The translations under genes and the position numbers were made by a program. Under the pieces are notes generated by a model. That model did no database searches. It was not told the DNA's origin and was given only the letters and a program-made list of their open reading frames with translations. A stretch of 64,000 nt of DNA from the NCBI RefSeq assembly GCF_900105455.1, contig NZ_FNSF01000007.1, positions 310,001-374,000 of the forward strand. The letters run 5' to 3'. Shown here piece by piece: positions 8,114 to 16,396 of this stretch (position 1 is its first letter; the number at the start of each line of letters is the position of its first letter). Source of the stretch: Tenacibaculum sp. MAR_2009_124 (lineage in GTDB: Bacteria; Bacteroidota; Bacteroidia; Flavobacteriales; Flavobacteriaceae).

Positions 8114-11100
8114 TTACTCAATAATAATTTTCTTACTTACTTTTCCTAAATCAGAACCAACTTCTACTAAATAAATTCCAGTTGGTAAATTCGGGATAGA
8201 AACATTCGTAGTTCCATTAGAACTAAACTTAGTGTTCATAATTTTCTTTCCAACAACTGAATATAAAACTAAACTTCCTTTTTCAGTTTGTAATCCAGCA
8301 ACAGTAATAGTACTATTAGAAGACTTGTAAACACTTACATTGTTTAATGATTGTGTTGGGTCATTACTTAAAACTTGACGGGTAGTATGTATATAAAATT
8401 GCCCAATTCCATCAATACTTTCGTTTAAAGTAATTGAATAATCTTGTTCAGATAAATCAGTGAAAGTTTCATTAACTCTATCTTCTAAGAAAACTTTAAT
8501 ATCAGTAGGAAGGTTTAATGCATTTGCAGAGAACGTTATGTCTCCATCTTTTGCTTTGACCCCGATAGGAATAATCATAGTTTCAAAATCACTATTAGGT
8601 AATGTTTGAATCGCTAATTTATTTCCTTCGTTATTGGTAATTAATTCAGTATATATTTTTAAATCAGATGTATCTTCACTAAATAGTTTAGAATCATAAC
8701 CGTTGTCAAAAGAAGTAGTCTTTCCATCTACATAAAATACTTTAGTAGATTTTTTCTCGTTTTGTCTGTCAACAAATAACTCAAAAGTTGGATGAGAGCT
8801 TTCAGAGCTTCTCATAAAAGTATCAGTTGTTTGATGACTCTGGTTTGAAGTAGCAAATGTTACATTAGCATTTCCTGAAGCTTCAACAAAAAATCCTTGA
8901 CCTGGAGCTAACTCAATAGGAGATACAGCATTATATGTAGTATATTGAGTTCCATCCCATAGCCATAAAGTCTCTTCGGTAAGTACACTTGTGTTCGTTG
9001 AAGCAAACGTTGAAGAGTTCACAAAAGAGGTAAATGGGTTTCCTAATAAGTTGAAACTAGTTCTTGTACCTGTAGTAATTGGAGTAACTACATTTGAGGT
9101 ATTTAATGTTCCTGTAGTTGTTAAGTCACCAGAAGCAGCCAATTTAACTGAAATACCAATCCCATTTGCAATGGTTCCTGTTTGTCCTGCTTGTGCGTAA
9201 AGCCAAGCTGGTCCTGTAACATTACTATAGTATCCTAAGCCTAAATTCGGACCAGTACCGGTAGCGAACGTATGATTTGCTAGCACGTCTTCAAGAGTTT
9301 CTCCAGAAACAGGAGAAGAAACTAAATACCAATTCGTAGTTGGCAGGTTTCTGTTATAAGTAATACTACCAGTTACAGAAGCTTGAGCAATAAAAGAGGC
9401 ACCGTTATTAAGGGTTATACTATTAACTGTTACCGCTGATGTAGCTGTCGGATAATTCATTAAACCGTTAGGGATAGTTATATCTCCTCCAGTGTGAGGA
9501 ACTATATTATTGTTCCAGTTAGAAGCATTACTCCAGTTATTATCAACATTTCCAGTCCAAGTGTAAGTGCCATAAAATATTTCTATATTAAAAGTTGATG
9601 AATTTGGACAAGTTCCTGAAGTAGTATATGTAACCGTATAGGTTCCTGGAGTCGAAGCTGAAACATCGATAGCTCCAGTACCCGCATTAATACTTAACCC
9701 AGCCGTTGAAGAGAATGAACCTCCTGCAAGACCAGTAATATTAGGTGTTGGATCGGTATCTTCTGTGGTATATGCAGCAGCACTATAATTAAAAGAAGCA
9801 TCATCTAAAGCATTAATGGTAACGCTAGTTGTAGATGAGTTCGGACAAGTTCCTGTCGTTGTATATGTAACTGTATAGGTTCCTGGAGTCGAAGCTGAAA
9901 CATCGATAGCTCCAGTACCCGCGTTAATACTTAATCCAGCCGTTGAAGAGAATGAACCTCCAGCTAAACCTGTAATATTTGGAGTTGGATCAGAAGCGTC
10001 AACACAATATGCAGCGGCACTATAGTTAAAAGAAGCATCATCTAAAGCATTAATGGTAACGCTAGCAGTCGATGAGTTCGGACAAGTTCCTGCCGTTGTA
10101 TATGTAACGGTATAGGTTCCAGGAGTAGAAGCTGAAACATCGATAGCTCCAGTACCCGCGTTAATACTTAATCCAGCCGTTGAAGAGAATGAACCTCCAG
10201 CTAAACCAGTAATTGTTGGAGAAGGATCAGAGGCATCTACGCAATAAGCTGAAGCACTATAGTTGAATGAAGCGTCATCTAAAGCATTAATAGTAACACT
10301 AGCGGTCGATGAATTCGGACATGTTCCAGCGGTTGTATATGTAACCGTATAGGTTCCTGGAGTCGAAGCTGAAACATCAATAGTTCCATTCGAAGCAATG
10401 CTTAAACCAGCAGTTGAAGAGAATGAACCTCCAGCTAAACCAGTAATAGTTGGCGAAGGATTAGAAGCGTCAACACAATAAGCAGCCGCACTATAGTTAA
10501 AAGAAGCATCATCTAAAGCATTAATAGTAATGCTAGCAGTTGATGAGTTCGGACAAGTTCCTGTCGTTGTATATGTAACCGTATAAGTTCCTGGAGTAGA
10601 AGCAGAAACATCGATAGCTCCAGTACCCGCATTAATACTTAATCCAGCTGTAGATGAGAATGAACCTCCTGCTAAACCAGTAATAGTTGGCGAAGGATCA
10701 GAAGCATCTGTACAATATGCAGCAGCACTATAGTTAAAAGAAGCATCATCTAAAGCATTAATAGTAACACTAGTTGTTGATGAGTTCGGACAAGTTCCTG
10801 TCGTTGTATATGTAACCGTATAGGTTCCTGGAGTAGAAGCAGAAACATCGATAGCTCCAGTACCCGCATTAATACTTAATCCAGCTGTAGATGAGAATGA
10901 ACCTCCTGCTAAACCAGTAATAGTTGGCGAAGGATCAGAAGCATCTGTACAATATGCAGCAGCACTATAGTTAAAAGAAGCATCATCTAAAGCATTAATA
11001 GTAACACTAGTTGTTGATGAGTTCGGACAAGTTCCTGTCGTTGTATATGTAACCGTATAGGTTCCTGGAGTCGAAGCTGAAACATCGATAGCTCCAGTAC

Positions 11101-12349
11101 CCGCGTTAATACTTAATCCAGCCGTTGAAGAGAATGAACCTCCAGCTAAACCATTAATAGTTGGCGAAGGATCAGAAGCGTCAATACAATATGCAGCCGC
11201 ACTATAGTTAAAAGAAGCATCATCTAAAGCATTAATAGTAACACTAGTTGTTGATGAGTTCGGACAAGTTCCTGTCGTTGTATATGTTACGGTATAAGTA
11301 CCTGGAGTAGAAGCTGAAACATCGATAGCTCCAGTACCCGCATTAATACTTAATCCAGCTGTAGATGAGAATGAACCTCCTGCTAAACCAGTAATAGTTG
11401 GTGAAGGGTCAGCAGCATTCACACAATAACTTGAAGCACTATAGTTAAATGAAGCATCGTCTAAATTATTTACGGTAACCGTTACCGTACCACAACTCCC
11501 AGGAGTTACACAGCCACCCTCACCACGGATATAATAAGTCGTAGTGGTTGTTGGACTTACATTAAAAGTACCTGTTGCAGTTGTTCCTATTTGTGTTCCT
11601 CCACATGATCCTGTATAAATATGCCAATTGGTAGCGTCATTGAGGCTACCTGTAATATTTAAGTTGGTGTTTCCTCCAGTACAAATAGGTGAAGTTGTTG
11701 CAGCGACCGTTGGTACGTCAGGATCGGTACAGGTAGGAGCTACATCCCATCTAAATGCATCAAGAGCCAAATATTCAGCATTATTAGTTGTTTGTATCGT
11801 AATTTCATCAACTGCTGTATTCGAATTGTCGCTTCCACCTTCAGTGGTTAAATCGATTAGTGTAAAACCATTATTTGGAGTAATAGTAACAATATTGGAG
11901 AAACCTGAACTTTTATTAACAGTATAAACAGTTCCTCCATTTTTTTTCCCCGTAACGGTAAGGGTAGTTGTTGGATTTGCATTTACTTGTACATTAGAAA
12001 CAAATAAATAAAAGCTTTTAACGGTGATATCTGTTCCATCAGTAGTTTTTACTGTGAATGAAGAACCATTTCCAGTGGCACTTACGTCAGAGTTATCGAT
12101 GAACTTATGATCTGAAGTAGAACCATTCCATCCAGCGTTTGTAGCATTAAAAATGTCGTAAATATGCCCTGATCCATCGACTATAGTAAATTGTTGACCA
12201 TTATTGGTAAAAGTTTTGGTACCAACTGTTTCGTCCTCGAAATCCTCTGTTGTCTGTGATACACAGGGGAGTGTAAATAAACAGAGTATTGCCAAAAAGG
12301 CTATTCTAAACCTTTTTGAATAGTAAAAATAAGTAGTTTTTTGTTTCAT
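8114..12349 (-). CDS. Giant T9SS-secreted repeat protein with eight 79-residue repeats
   Basis: 1411-residue cell-surface protein. Residues 1-32 form a signal peptide (LFTLPCVSQ end). About 33-205 is a beta-rich domain with a CTDPDVPT linker and about 206-295 an Ig/PKD-like strand region with paired cysteines. About 296-927 is a run of eight near-identical ~79-residue beta-sandwich-type repeats (each opening LDDASFNYS and closing SVTINA; most hold one Cys near residue 14 and one near 67, probably a disulfide; the last repeat lacks the first Cys). About 930-1411 is homologous to the C-terminal half of the 936-residue paralog and ends in a type A T9SS sorting domain (LPTGIYLVEV, KKIIIE). The repeat stalk suggests an adhesin, by inference. 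It is followed 18 nt later by a small signal-bearing protein. Confidence 0.87.
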   Translation of the reverse strand: MKQKTTYFYYSKRFRIAFLAILCLFTLPCVSQTTEDFEDETVGTKTFTNNGQQFTIVDGSGHIYDIFNATNAGWNGSTSDHKFIDNSDVSATGNGSSFTVKTTDGTDITVKSFYLFVSNVQVNANPTTTLTVTGKKNGGTVYTVNKSSGFSNIVTITPNNGFTLIDLTTEGGSDNSNTAVDEITIQTTNNAEYLALDAFRWDVAPTCTDPDVPTVAATTSPICTGGNTNLNITGSLNDATNWHIYTGSCGGTQIGTTATGTFNVSPTTTTTYYIRGEGGCVTPGSCGTVTVTVNNLDDASFNYSASSYCVNAADPSPTITGLAGGSFSSTAGLSINAGTGAIDVSASTPGTYTVTYTTTGTCPNSSTTSVTINALDDASFNYSAAAYCIDASDPSPTINGLAGGSFSSTAGLSINAGTGAIDVSASTPGTYTVTYTTTGTCPNSSTTSVTINALDDASFNYSAAAYCTDASDPSPTITGLAGGSFSSTAGLSINAGTGAIDVSASTPGTYTVTYTTTGTCPNSSTTSVTINALDDASFNYSAAAYCTDASDPSPTITGLAGGSFSSTAGLSINAGTGAIDVSASTPGTYTVTYTTTGTCPNSSTASITINALDDASFNYSAAAYCVDASNPSPTITGLAGGSFSSTAGLSIASNGTIDVSASTPGTYTVTYTTAGTCPNSSTASVTINALDDASFNYSASAYCVDASDPSPTITGLAGGSFSSTAGLSINAGTGAIDVSASTPGTYTVTYTTAGTCPNSSTASVTINALDDASFNYSAAAYCVDASDPTPNITGLAGGSFSSTAGLSINAGTGAIDVSASTPGTYTVTYTTTGTCPNSSTTSVTINALDDASFNYSAAAYTTEDTDPTPNITGLAGGSFSSTAGLSINAGTGAIDVSASTPGTYTVTYTTSGTCPNSSTFNIEIFYGTYTWTGNVDNNWSNASNWNNNIVPHTGGDITIPNGLMNYPTATSAVTVNSITLNNGASFIAQASVTGSITYNRNLPTTNWYLVSSPVSGETLEDVLANHTFATGTGPNLGLGYYSNVTGPAWLYAQAGQTGTIANGIGISVKLAASGDLTTTGTLNTSNVVTPITTGTRTSFNLLGNPFTSFVNSSTFASTNTSVLTEETLWLWDGTQYTTYNAVSPIELAPGQGFFVEASGNANVTFATSNQSHQTTDTFMRSSESSHPTFELFVDRQNEKKSTKVFYVDGKTTSFDNGYDSKLFSEDTSDLKIYTELITNNEGNKLAIQTLPNSDFETMIIPIGVKAKDGDITFSANALNLPTDIKVFLEDRVNETFTDLSEQDYSITLNESIDGIGQFYIHTTRQVLSNDPTQSLNNVSVYKSSNSTITVAGLQTEKGSLVLYSVVGKKIMNTKFSSNGTTNVSIPNLPTGIYLVEVGSDLGKVSKKIIIE
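9569..11464 (-). repeat. Eight tandem 237-bp coding repeats
   Basis: Direct tandem repeats, 237 bp per unit, all in frame within the 1411-residue protein. One unit is 3 bp shorter (reads SIASNGTIDVS where others read SINAGTGAIDVS). Units around 10561-10800 and 10801-11040 are nearly identical at the DNA level including third codon positions. The outermost units diverge most. This pattern fits recent unit duplication or gene conversion. Confidence 0.92.
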
Positions 12350-12372
12350 GATATTTCAGTTAAGTTTGAAAT

Positions 12373-12380
12373 CAAATATA
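12373..12380 (-). promoter_or_regulatory. Candidate -7 box TATATTTG for the repeat-protein operon
   Basis: Exact TAnnTTTG match on the minus strand 23 nt before the ATG of the 1411-residue protein. A second match, TAATTTTG, lies at 12393-12400. No TTTG box at the ideal distance was seen for either. Confidence 0.35.
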
Positions 12381-12516
12381 GCTTAAATATGACAAAATTA
12401 GACTCTTAAGTTTTATCTATAAAAGTAGATGTCATGAGCGCATGAATATTGTGCATTAGAGTAATAGATTTAGGAATAAAATTAGTTTTAAAACCTTAAT
12501 TTCGTAAAAAAAAGTA

Positions 12517-13500
12517 ATGTTAAATAATATAGTGTCGAGCATCTTAAGCGCTAAAACGGCTGAGGAATCCGAAATAGCAGCAACGAATTTATATGTCTTT
12601 TATGAACAGCTTGCAGAAGAGCTTTTGTTGGATCCAAATATAAATACCCCTACTGAAGTAGGAGGAGGTTTAGCATTATCTCCAGAACATGCTATAGACT
12701 GTATTTTGGATTATATTAGAACCGTGAAGTTTCTAAAGGGGATCTATACTTCGGTTTTAGATTTGGGAGAAAAATTTAAAGGTGAGGTGATCGAAATATT
12801 ATACGCTGGAAGTGGTCCATATGGAACATTAATAGTTCCGCTATTGTCAAAGTTTACGAATAAAGAGATAAGTGTTACGGTTGTAGATATTCATGAAAAC
12901 TCAATAAATTCATTAAAACGAATTGTTGAGTATTTAGGCTTCGAGCAACATATAAAAGAATATGTAATTGATGACGCAACGAAGATGGAGGTTGATAAAA
13001 AGTGGCATATAATTATTTCGGAGACTATGGATAAGGCACTTACAAAGGAACCACAAGTGGCAATTACTTGTAATTTGGTTAAGCAACTTGTTGATGGAGG
13101 GGTTTTTATACCGGAAAGAATTTCATTGGCTGGAGGAACTTCTTTTTTAGCAGAAGAAAAGCAATTTGGAAGATTAAAAAGAAAGGAAGAACGAGAAGTG
13201 AAATTTGATGACAAGGAATTTTTATTTTGTATAGATAAAAATATTCTTGGAAAAAATAAGAAGTTTGCTTATGAATCAGAATGGATATCTGTTGAAGATA
13301 ACTATGTAAGAAACCCTGATATTTGTATTTATACTGAAATAAATGTATATAATGGCATAACGATAAATAGTGGTGAGTCATTTATCACTAATCCTTATTG
13401 TGTAAAATCATTATACGCAGTAAAAGGGAATAATTATAAGTTGTTTTATAAAGGGATTGAAAAAGTGCCATTTTGGACTATAAAAGATTCATCCAATTAA
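12517..13500 (+). CDS. PRMT-like SAM-dependent methyltransferase
   Basis: 327-residue class I methyltransferase. Motif I is EILYAGSGPYG (93-103), with an acidic residue at the end of the next strand (D124 in VVDIHENS) for the SAM ribose. Residues 168-178 read SETMDKALTKE, giving two glutamates nine apart (E169, E178), the spacing of the double-E loop of protein arginine methyltransferases. After it comes VDGGVFIPERI, also PRMT-like. A clear THW loop was not found, so the substrate could be arginine or another amine. It stands alone upstream and converges on two tail-collar genes across a shared terminator. The family assignment is good; the substrate is unknown. Confidence 0.7.
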   Translation: MLNNIVSSILSAKTAEESEIAATNLYVFYEQLAEELLLDPNINTPTEVGGGLALSPEHAIDCILDYIRTVKFLKGIYTSVLDLGEKFKGEVIEILYAGSGPYGTLIVPLLSKFTNKEISVTVVDIHENSINSLKRIVEYLGFEQHIKEYVIDDATKMEVDKKWHIIISETMDKALTKEPQVAITCNLVKQLVDGGVFIPERISLAGGTSFLAEEKQFGRLKRKEEREVKFDDKEFLFCIDKNILGKNKKFAYESEWISVEDNYVRNPDICIYTEINVYNGITINSGESFITNPYCVKSLYAVKGNNYKLFYKGIEKVPFWTIKDSSN

Positions 13501-13523
13501 AATTCCTTTATAATTGGATGAAT
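13487..13523. terminator. Bidirectional terminator between methyltransferase and tail-collar genes
   Basis: Perfect 13-bp stem (13487-13499 / 13511-13523; ATTCATCCAATTA and its complement) with an 11-nt loop. It overlaps the stop codon of the methyltransferase gene and lies before the stop of the convergent tail-collar gene, so it can serve both. Confidence 0.75.
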
Positions 13524-13530
13524 TAAGTTG

Positions 13531-14085
13531 TTAATTTCTACTTGGGTATTCACCAAAAAGGGCAATAATATAATTTATAGCGAGAAAAGGTTGTCTGTTC
13601 TCGTGCGATAAATTACCTCCTGTATTGCCTATAGTTACAGAACTTTGATTTAAAGTTGTATCTGGAGTAATTTGATTAAAACCAAAGGTAGTATTAAAAG
13701 AACGTCCACTTGGAGCTCCCGGAGTAGCAATAGAACTGCTCTGGGTGGCTTGTGCTTGAGTTGCGTCTTCTGAACTTACCCTTAGTGCATTGGCATGTGT
13801 ATGACTAGGTATTTGAAGTACATTCAATGTAACGGTTTCAACTCCACCTCTTTGTCCTAGTTGGTAGTTTGATAAACCAGGGCCGTTTCTTGGGCCTATT
13901 GGTGCTCTACCTCTTAAATCTGGTAAGCCAAAACTTGATCTTCCATCTCCTCCATAGGTGGTTCCTAAAATTGAAAATAACGCTGTGTTTGATGAAATAG
14001 CTAATAATTGTCCATCACAGAAAGCCCAACCTCTTGGGGCAAAGTTTCCTGCGAACATCATAATTTGTCCTATTAGTGGATTCAT
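13531..14085 (-). CDS. Tail-collar (MdpB-like) protein, copy 2
   Basis: 184-residue protein of the phage tail collar / microcystin-dependent protein family. The opening QIMMFAGNFAPRGWAFCDGQ and the block LPDLRGRAPIG are family hallmarks, and IPSHTHANAL supplies the conserved histidines. There is no signal peptide or membrane segment. It matches its upstream neighbour at roughly 145 of 184 positions by eye with equal length and no gaps, so the two arose by tandem duplication. The gap between them is 22 nt, which points to one operon. Such proteins occur in many bacteria outside prophages and their role there is unsettled. No other phage structural gene is nearby. Confidence 0.87.
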   Translation of the reverse strand: MNPLIGQIMMFAGNFAPRGWAFCDGQLLAISSNTALFSILGTTYGGDGRSSFGLPDLRGRAPIGPRNGPGLSNYQLGQRGGVETVTLNVLQIPSHTHANALRVSSEDATQAQATQSSSIATPGAPSGRSFNTTFGFNQITPDTTLNQSSVTIGNTGGNLSHENRQPFLAINYIIALFGEYPSRN

Positions 14086-14107
14086 TATTTTAAGATTTTA
14101 TGTTAAT

Positions 14108-14662
14108 TTAGTTTCTGCTAGGAAAAATACCTTGCATTGCAATTATATAATTCAAAGCTAAAAGCGGTTGTCTGTTTTCATGAGCTTGACTTCCTCCAGT
14201 ATTACCAATAATAACAGAATTTGTATTTAAGTTTGTGTCTGGAGTAGTTTGATTAAAGCCATAGGTTGAATTAAAACTACGACCGCTAGGCGCTCCTGGG
14301 GTACCAATAGAAGTTCCTTGAGTAGCTTGTGCCTGTGTGGCATTCTCTGAACTTACTCGGAGTGCATTTGTATGAGTGTGACTTGGTATTTCCGTTGTGT
14401 TTAATGTAACAGTTTCAAGCCCGGCTCTTTGTCCTAGTCTATAATTTGATAGCCCAGGGCCGTTTCTTGGGCCTATTGGTGCTCTACCTCTTAAATCTGG
14501 TAAAGCAAAAGTACTTCTTCCGTCGCCACCATAAGTGGTTCCTAAAAGAGAAAATAAAGCTTGATTAGAAGCAATTGGCAAAAGTTGTCCGTCGCAAAAT
14601 GCCCAACCCCTTGGGGCAAAGTTGCCTGCAAATAAAATTATTTGCGCTAACATTGGATCCAT
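14108..14662 (-). CDS. Tail-collar (MdpB-like) protein, copy 1
   Basis: First gene of the tandem pair, also 184 residues, with the same layout: QIILFAGNFAPRGWAFCDGQ at the N-terminus, LPDLRGRAPIG in the middle, IPSHTHTNAL histidines and a C-terminal ENRQPLLALNYIIA strand. Changes relative to copy 2 cluster in the threonine- and asparagine-rich region (about 110-165) and at the very C-terminus. The fold is expected to form trimeric fibre-like tips. Export is unproven because no signal is visible. Upstream lies a 234-base gap that must carry the promoter; no exact TAnnTTTG box near the ATG was recognised. Confidence 0.87.
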   Translation of the reverse strand: MDPMLAQIILFAGNFAPRGWAFCDGQLLPIASNQALFSLLGTTYGGDGRSTFALPDLRGRAPIGPRNGPGLSNYRLGQRAGLETVTLNTTEIPSHTHTNALRVSSENATQAQATQGTSIGTPGAPSGRSFNSTYGFNQTTPDTNLNTNSVIIGNTGGSQAHENRQPLLALNYIIAMQGIFPSRN

Positions 14663-14896
14663 AATTATTAGATTTAGTAGTTATTGTTTTGAATTTTGGT
14701 TATCAGTAAATTAATACTCTTGTGGATGTTAAAAATATTAACTACGTCAAAAAATATTTTGTTTTCTTACGTACAAAGTTACTTTTTTTGAGCAAGGGAG
14801 AGCCTTATTTTAGCATGAGCGCGTTGTTTTTAGGTGTGAGTGTATCTTTTCTTGGAACGAAAGTTGGTTTTTGTGTCTAAAGTACTGGTAGTCAGT

Positions 14897-16396
14897 TTAG
14901 TTTTTTCTCCAGAAGAAAGGGGTTAACAGAATTAAAACAGTGAATAATTCTAAACGACCAATAAGCATTAAAAATGAACAAAACCATTTGGCTCCAGTGG
15001 ATAAATGAGAGAAGTTGTCTACTGGACTAACGCTTCCAATAGCAGGACCAATATTTCCTAAGGAAGAAGCACAAGCGCCTAGAGCAGATTTAATATCAAG
15101 ACCGAAAAAAGCCAAAATGACGGTACCAACTATAAAGATTAGCATGTATAAAATAAAAAAGGAAAGTATATTAAATACAATAGATTGACTTACTGCTTTC
15201 CCATCATATCTTACGGGAATAATGGCGTTCGGGTGTAAAGATTTTTTGAATTCTAAAAAACTGTTTTTTAGCATCACAATATGTCTTACTATTTTTACTC
15301 CACCAGAAGTTGATCCAGCCGAACCACCTACAAAAAATAATGAAAAAAAGATACCCGTAACAAAGAAGCTCCACATGGTAAAGTCTGCTGAGACAAAACC
15401 AGTAGTAGTAACCACAGAGATAACAGAAAATAGAGAATGTCTAACAGCACTTTCCATTTTTCCATAAATCATGGGATGGTGTATTGAGGTTTGTAAATTA
15501 GTATCAGGAAAGAAAATAATGGCAACAGCAATAATCAATGAAATACCAAGAATACTGAACATATAATATTTAAATTCTTCATTGCGCAACACTTTATTTA
15601 CTTCACCTTTGAGTGCATAATAGGTTAGTACGAAGTTAGTACCAGCAACGAACATGAAAAAGATAATAATATATTGAATGAAAGGCATACCATTCCAGTG
15701 TGCAATACTTGCATTTTTCGTAGAGAAACCACCGGTACTTACAGTTGCCATGGAATGATTGATGGCATCAAACCAAGTCATACCAGCCAATTTTAACAAT
15801 AAAAATTCAACTACAGTTAAAAGGACATAGATTAACCACAGTCTTTTTGCGGTATCCGTGATTCTAGGGTGTAGTTTGTCGGCCGAAGGTCCTGGGGCTT
15901 CCGCCATAAAAAGTTGCATCCCTCCAATACCTAATAAAGGTAAAATTGCAATGGTTAAAACAATAATTCCCATTCCCCCAATCCAGTGAGTGGCACTACG
16001 CCAAAAAAGAATTCCTTTAGGCATAGACTCAATGTCTTTCAAAATAGAAGAGCCTGTAGTAGAGTACCCAGAAATAGTTTCAAAGAAAGCGTCAGTCACT
16101 GAAGGAATTGAACCCGTTAGTAAATAAGGAAGCATTCCTGTTGAGGTTAGCATAAGCCAACCGAGAGTAACGATTAAGTATCCTTCTTTGGTTTGAATAT
16201 TTTTAGAAGTTGGTTTATTAAAGAAAAATAACAAAGCTCCTAAAGTAATGGTAATAATACCCGCATTTAAAATACCTAGAGCTTGGTCTTCTTCAAAGTA
16301 TACACTAAAAGGAACAGCCATCCACATGAATAAACCGTTTAAAATAGCCGTAATTCCTAAAAAGCGGTAAATGATTTTAAAATTTAGATTTTCCAT
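14897..16396 (-). CDS. trkH: Potassium uptake channel subunit TrkH
   Basis: 499-residue integral membrane protein of the TrkH/KtrB family, the K+-translocating subunit of the Trk system in the inner membrane. The four pore-loop repeats are visible as GYSTTGSS, ATVSTGGFS, VTTTGFVSAD and ACASSLGNIGP, each with the filter-type T-x-G or S-x-G core. Between them run paired transmembrane helices; GGSAGSTSGGVKIVR is the conserved gating-loop region. Its ATG follows the TAG of trkA with no gap, so the two are one operon and their products form one complex in which TrkA gates the channel in response to nucleotides. Confidence 0.95.
   Translation of the reverse strand: MENLNFKIIYRFLGITAILNGLFMWMAVPFSVYFEEDQALGILNAGIITITLGALLFFFNKPTSKNIQTKEGYLIVTLGWLMLTSTGMLPYLLTGSIPSVTDAFFETISGYSTTGSSILKDIESMPKGILFWRSATHWIGGMGIIVLTIAILPLLGIGGMQLFMAEAPGPSADKLHPRITDTAKRLWLIYVLLTVVEFLLLKLAGMTWFDAINHSMATVSTGGFSTKNASIAHWNGMPFIQYIIIFFMFVAGTNFVLTYYALKGEVNKVLRNEEFKYYMFSILGISLIIAVAIIFFPDTNLQTSIHHPMIYGKMESAVRHSLFSVISVVTTTGFVSADFTMWSFFVTGIFFSLFFVGGSAGSTSGGVKIVRHIVMLKNSFLEFKKSLHPNAIIPVRYDGKAVSQSIVFNILSFFILYMLIFIVGTVILAFFGLDIKSALGACASSLGNIGPAIGSVSPVDNFSHLSTGAKWFCSFLMLIGRLELFTVLILLTPFFWRKN

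Noticed and set aside
8991..9200. Plus-strand ORF opposite the repeat protein
   Set aside because: Shadow of the T9SS gene; no family features.
9569..11464. Regularly spaced repeats that might suggest a CRISPR array
   Set aside because: Unit is 237 bp, fully in frame with a surface protein, with no unique spacers or cas genes.
13531..14662. Tail-collar genes as part of a prophage
   Set aside because: No capsid, terminase, integrase or other tail genes nearby; such pairs occur in non-phage contexts.
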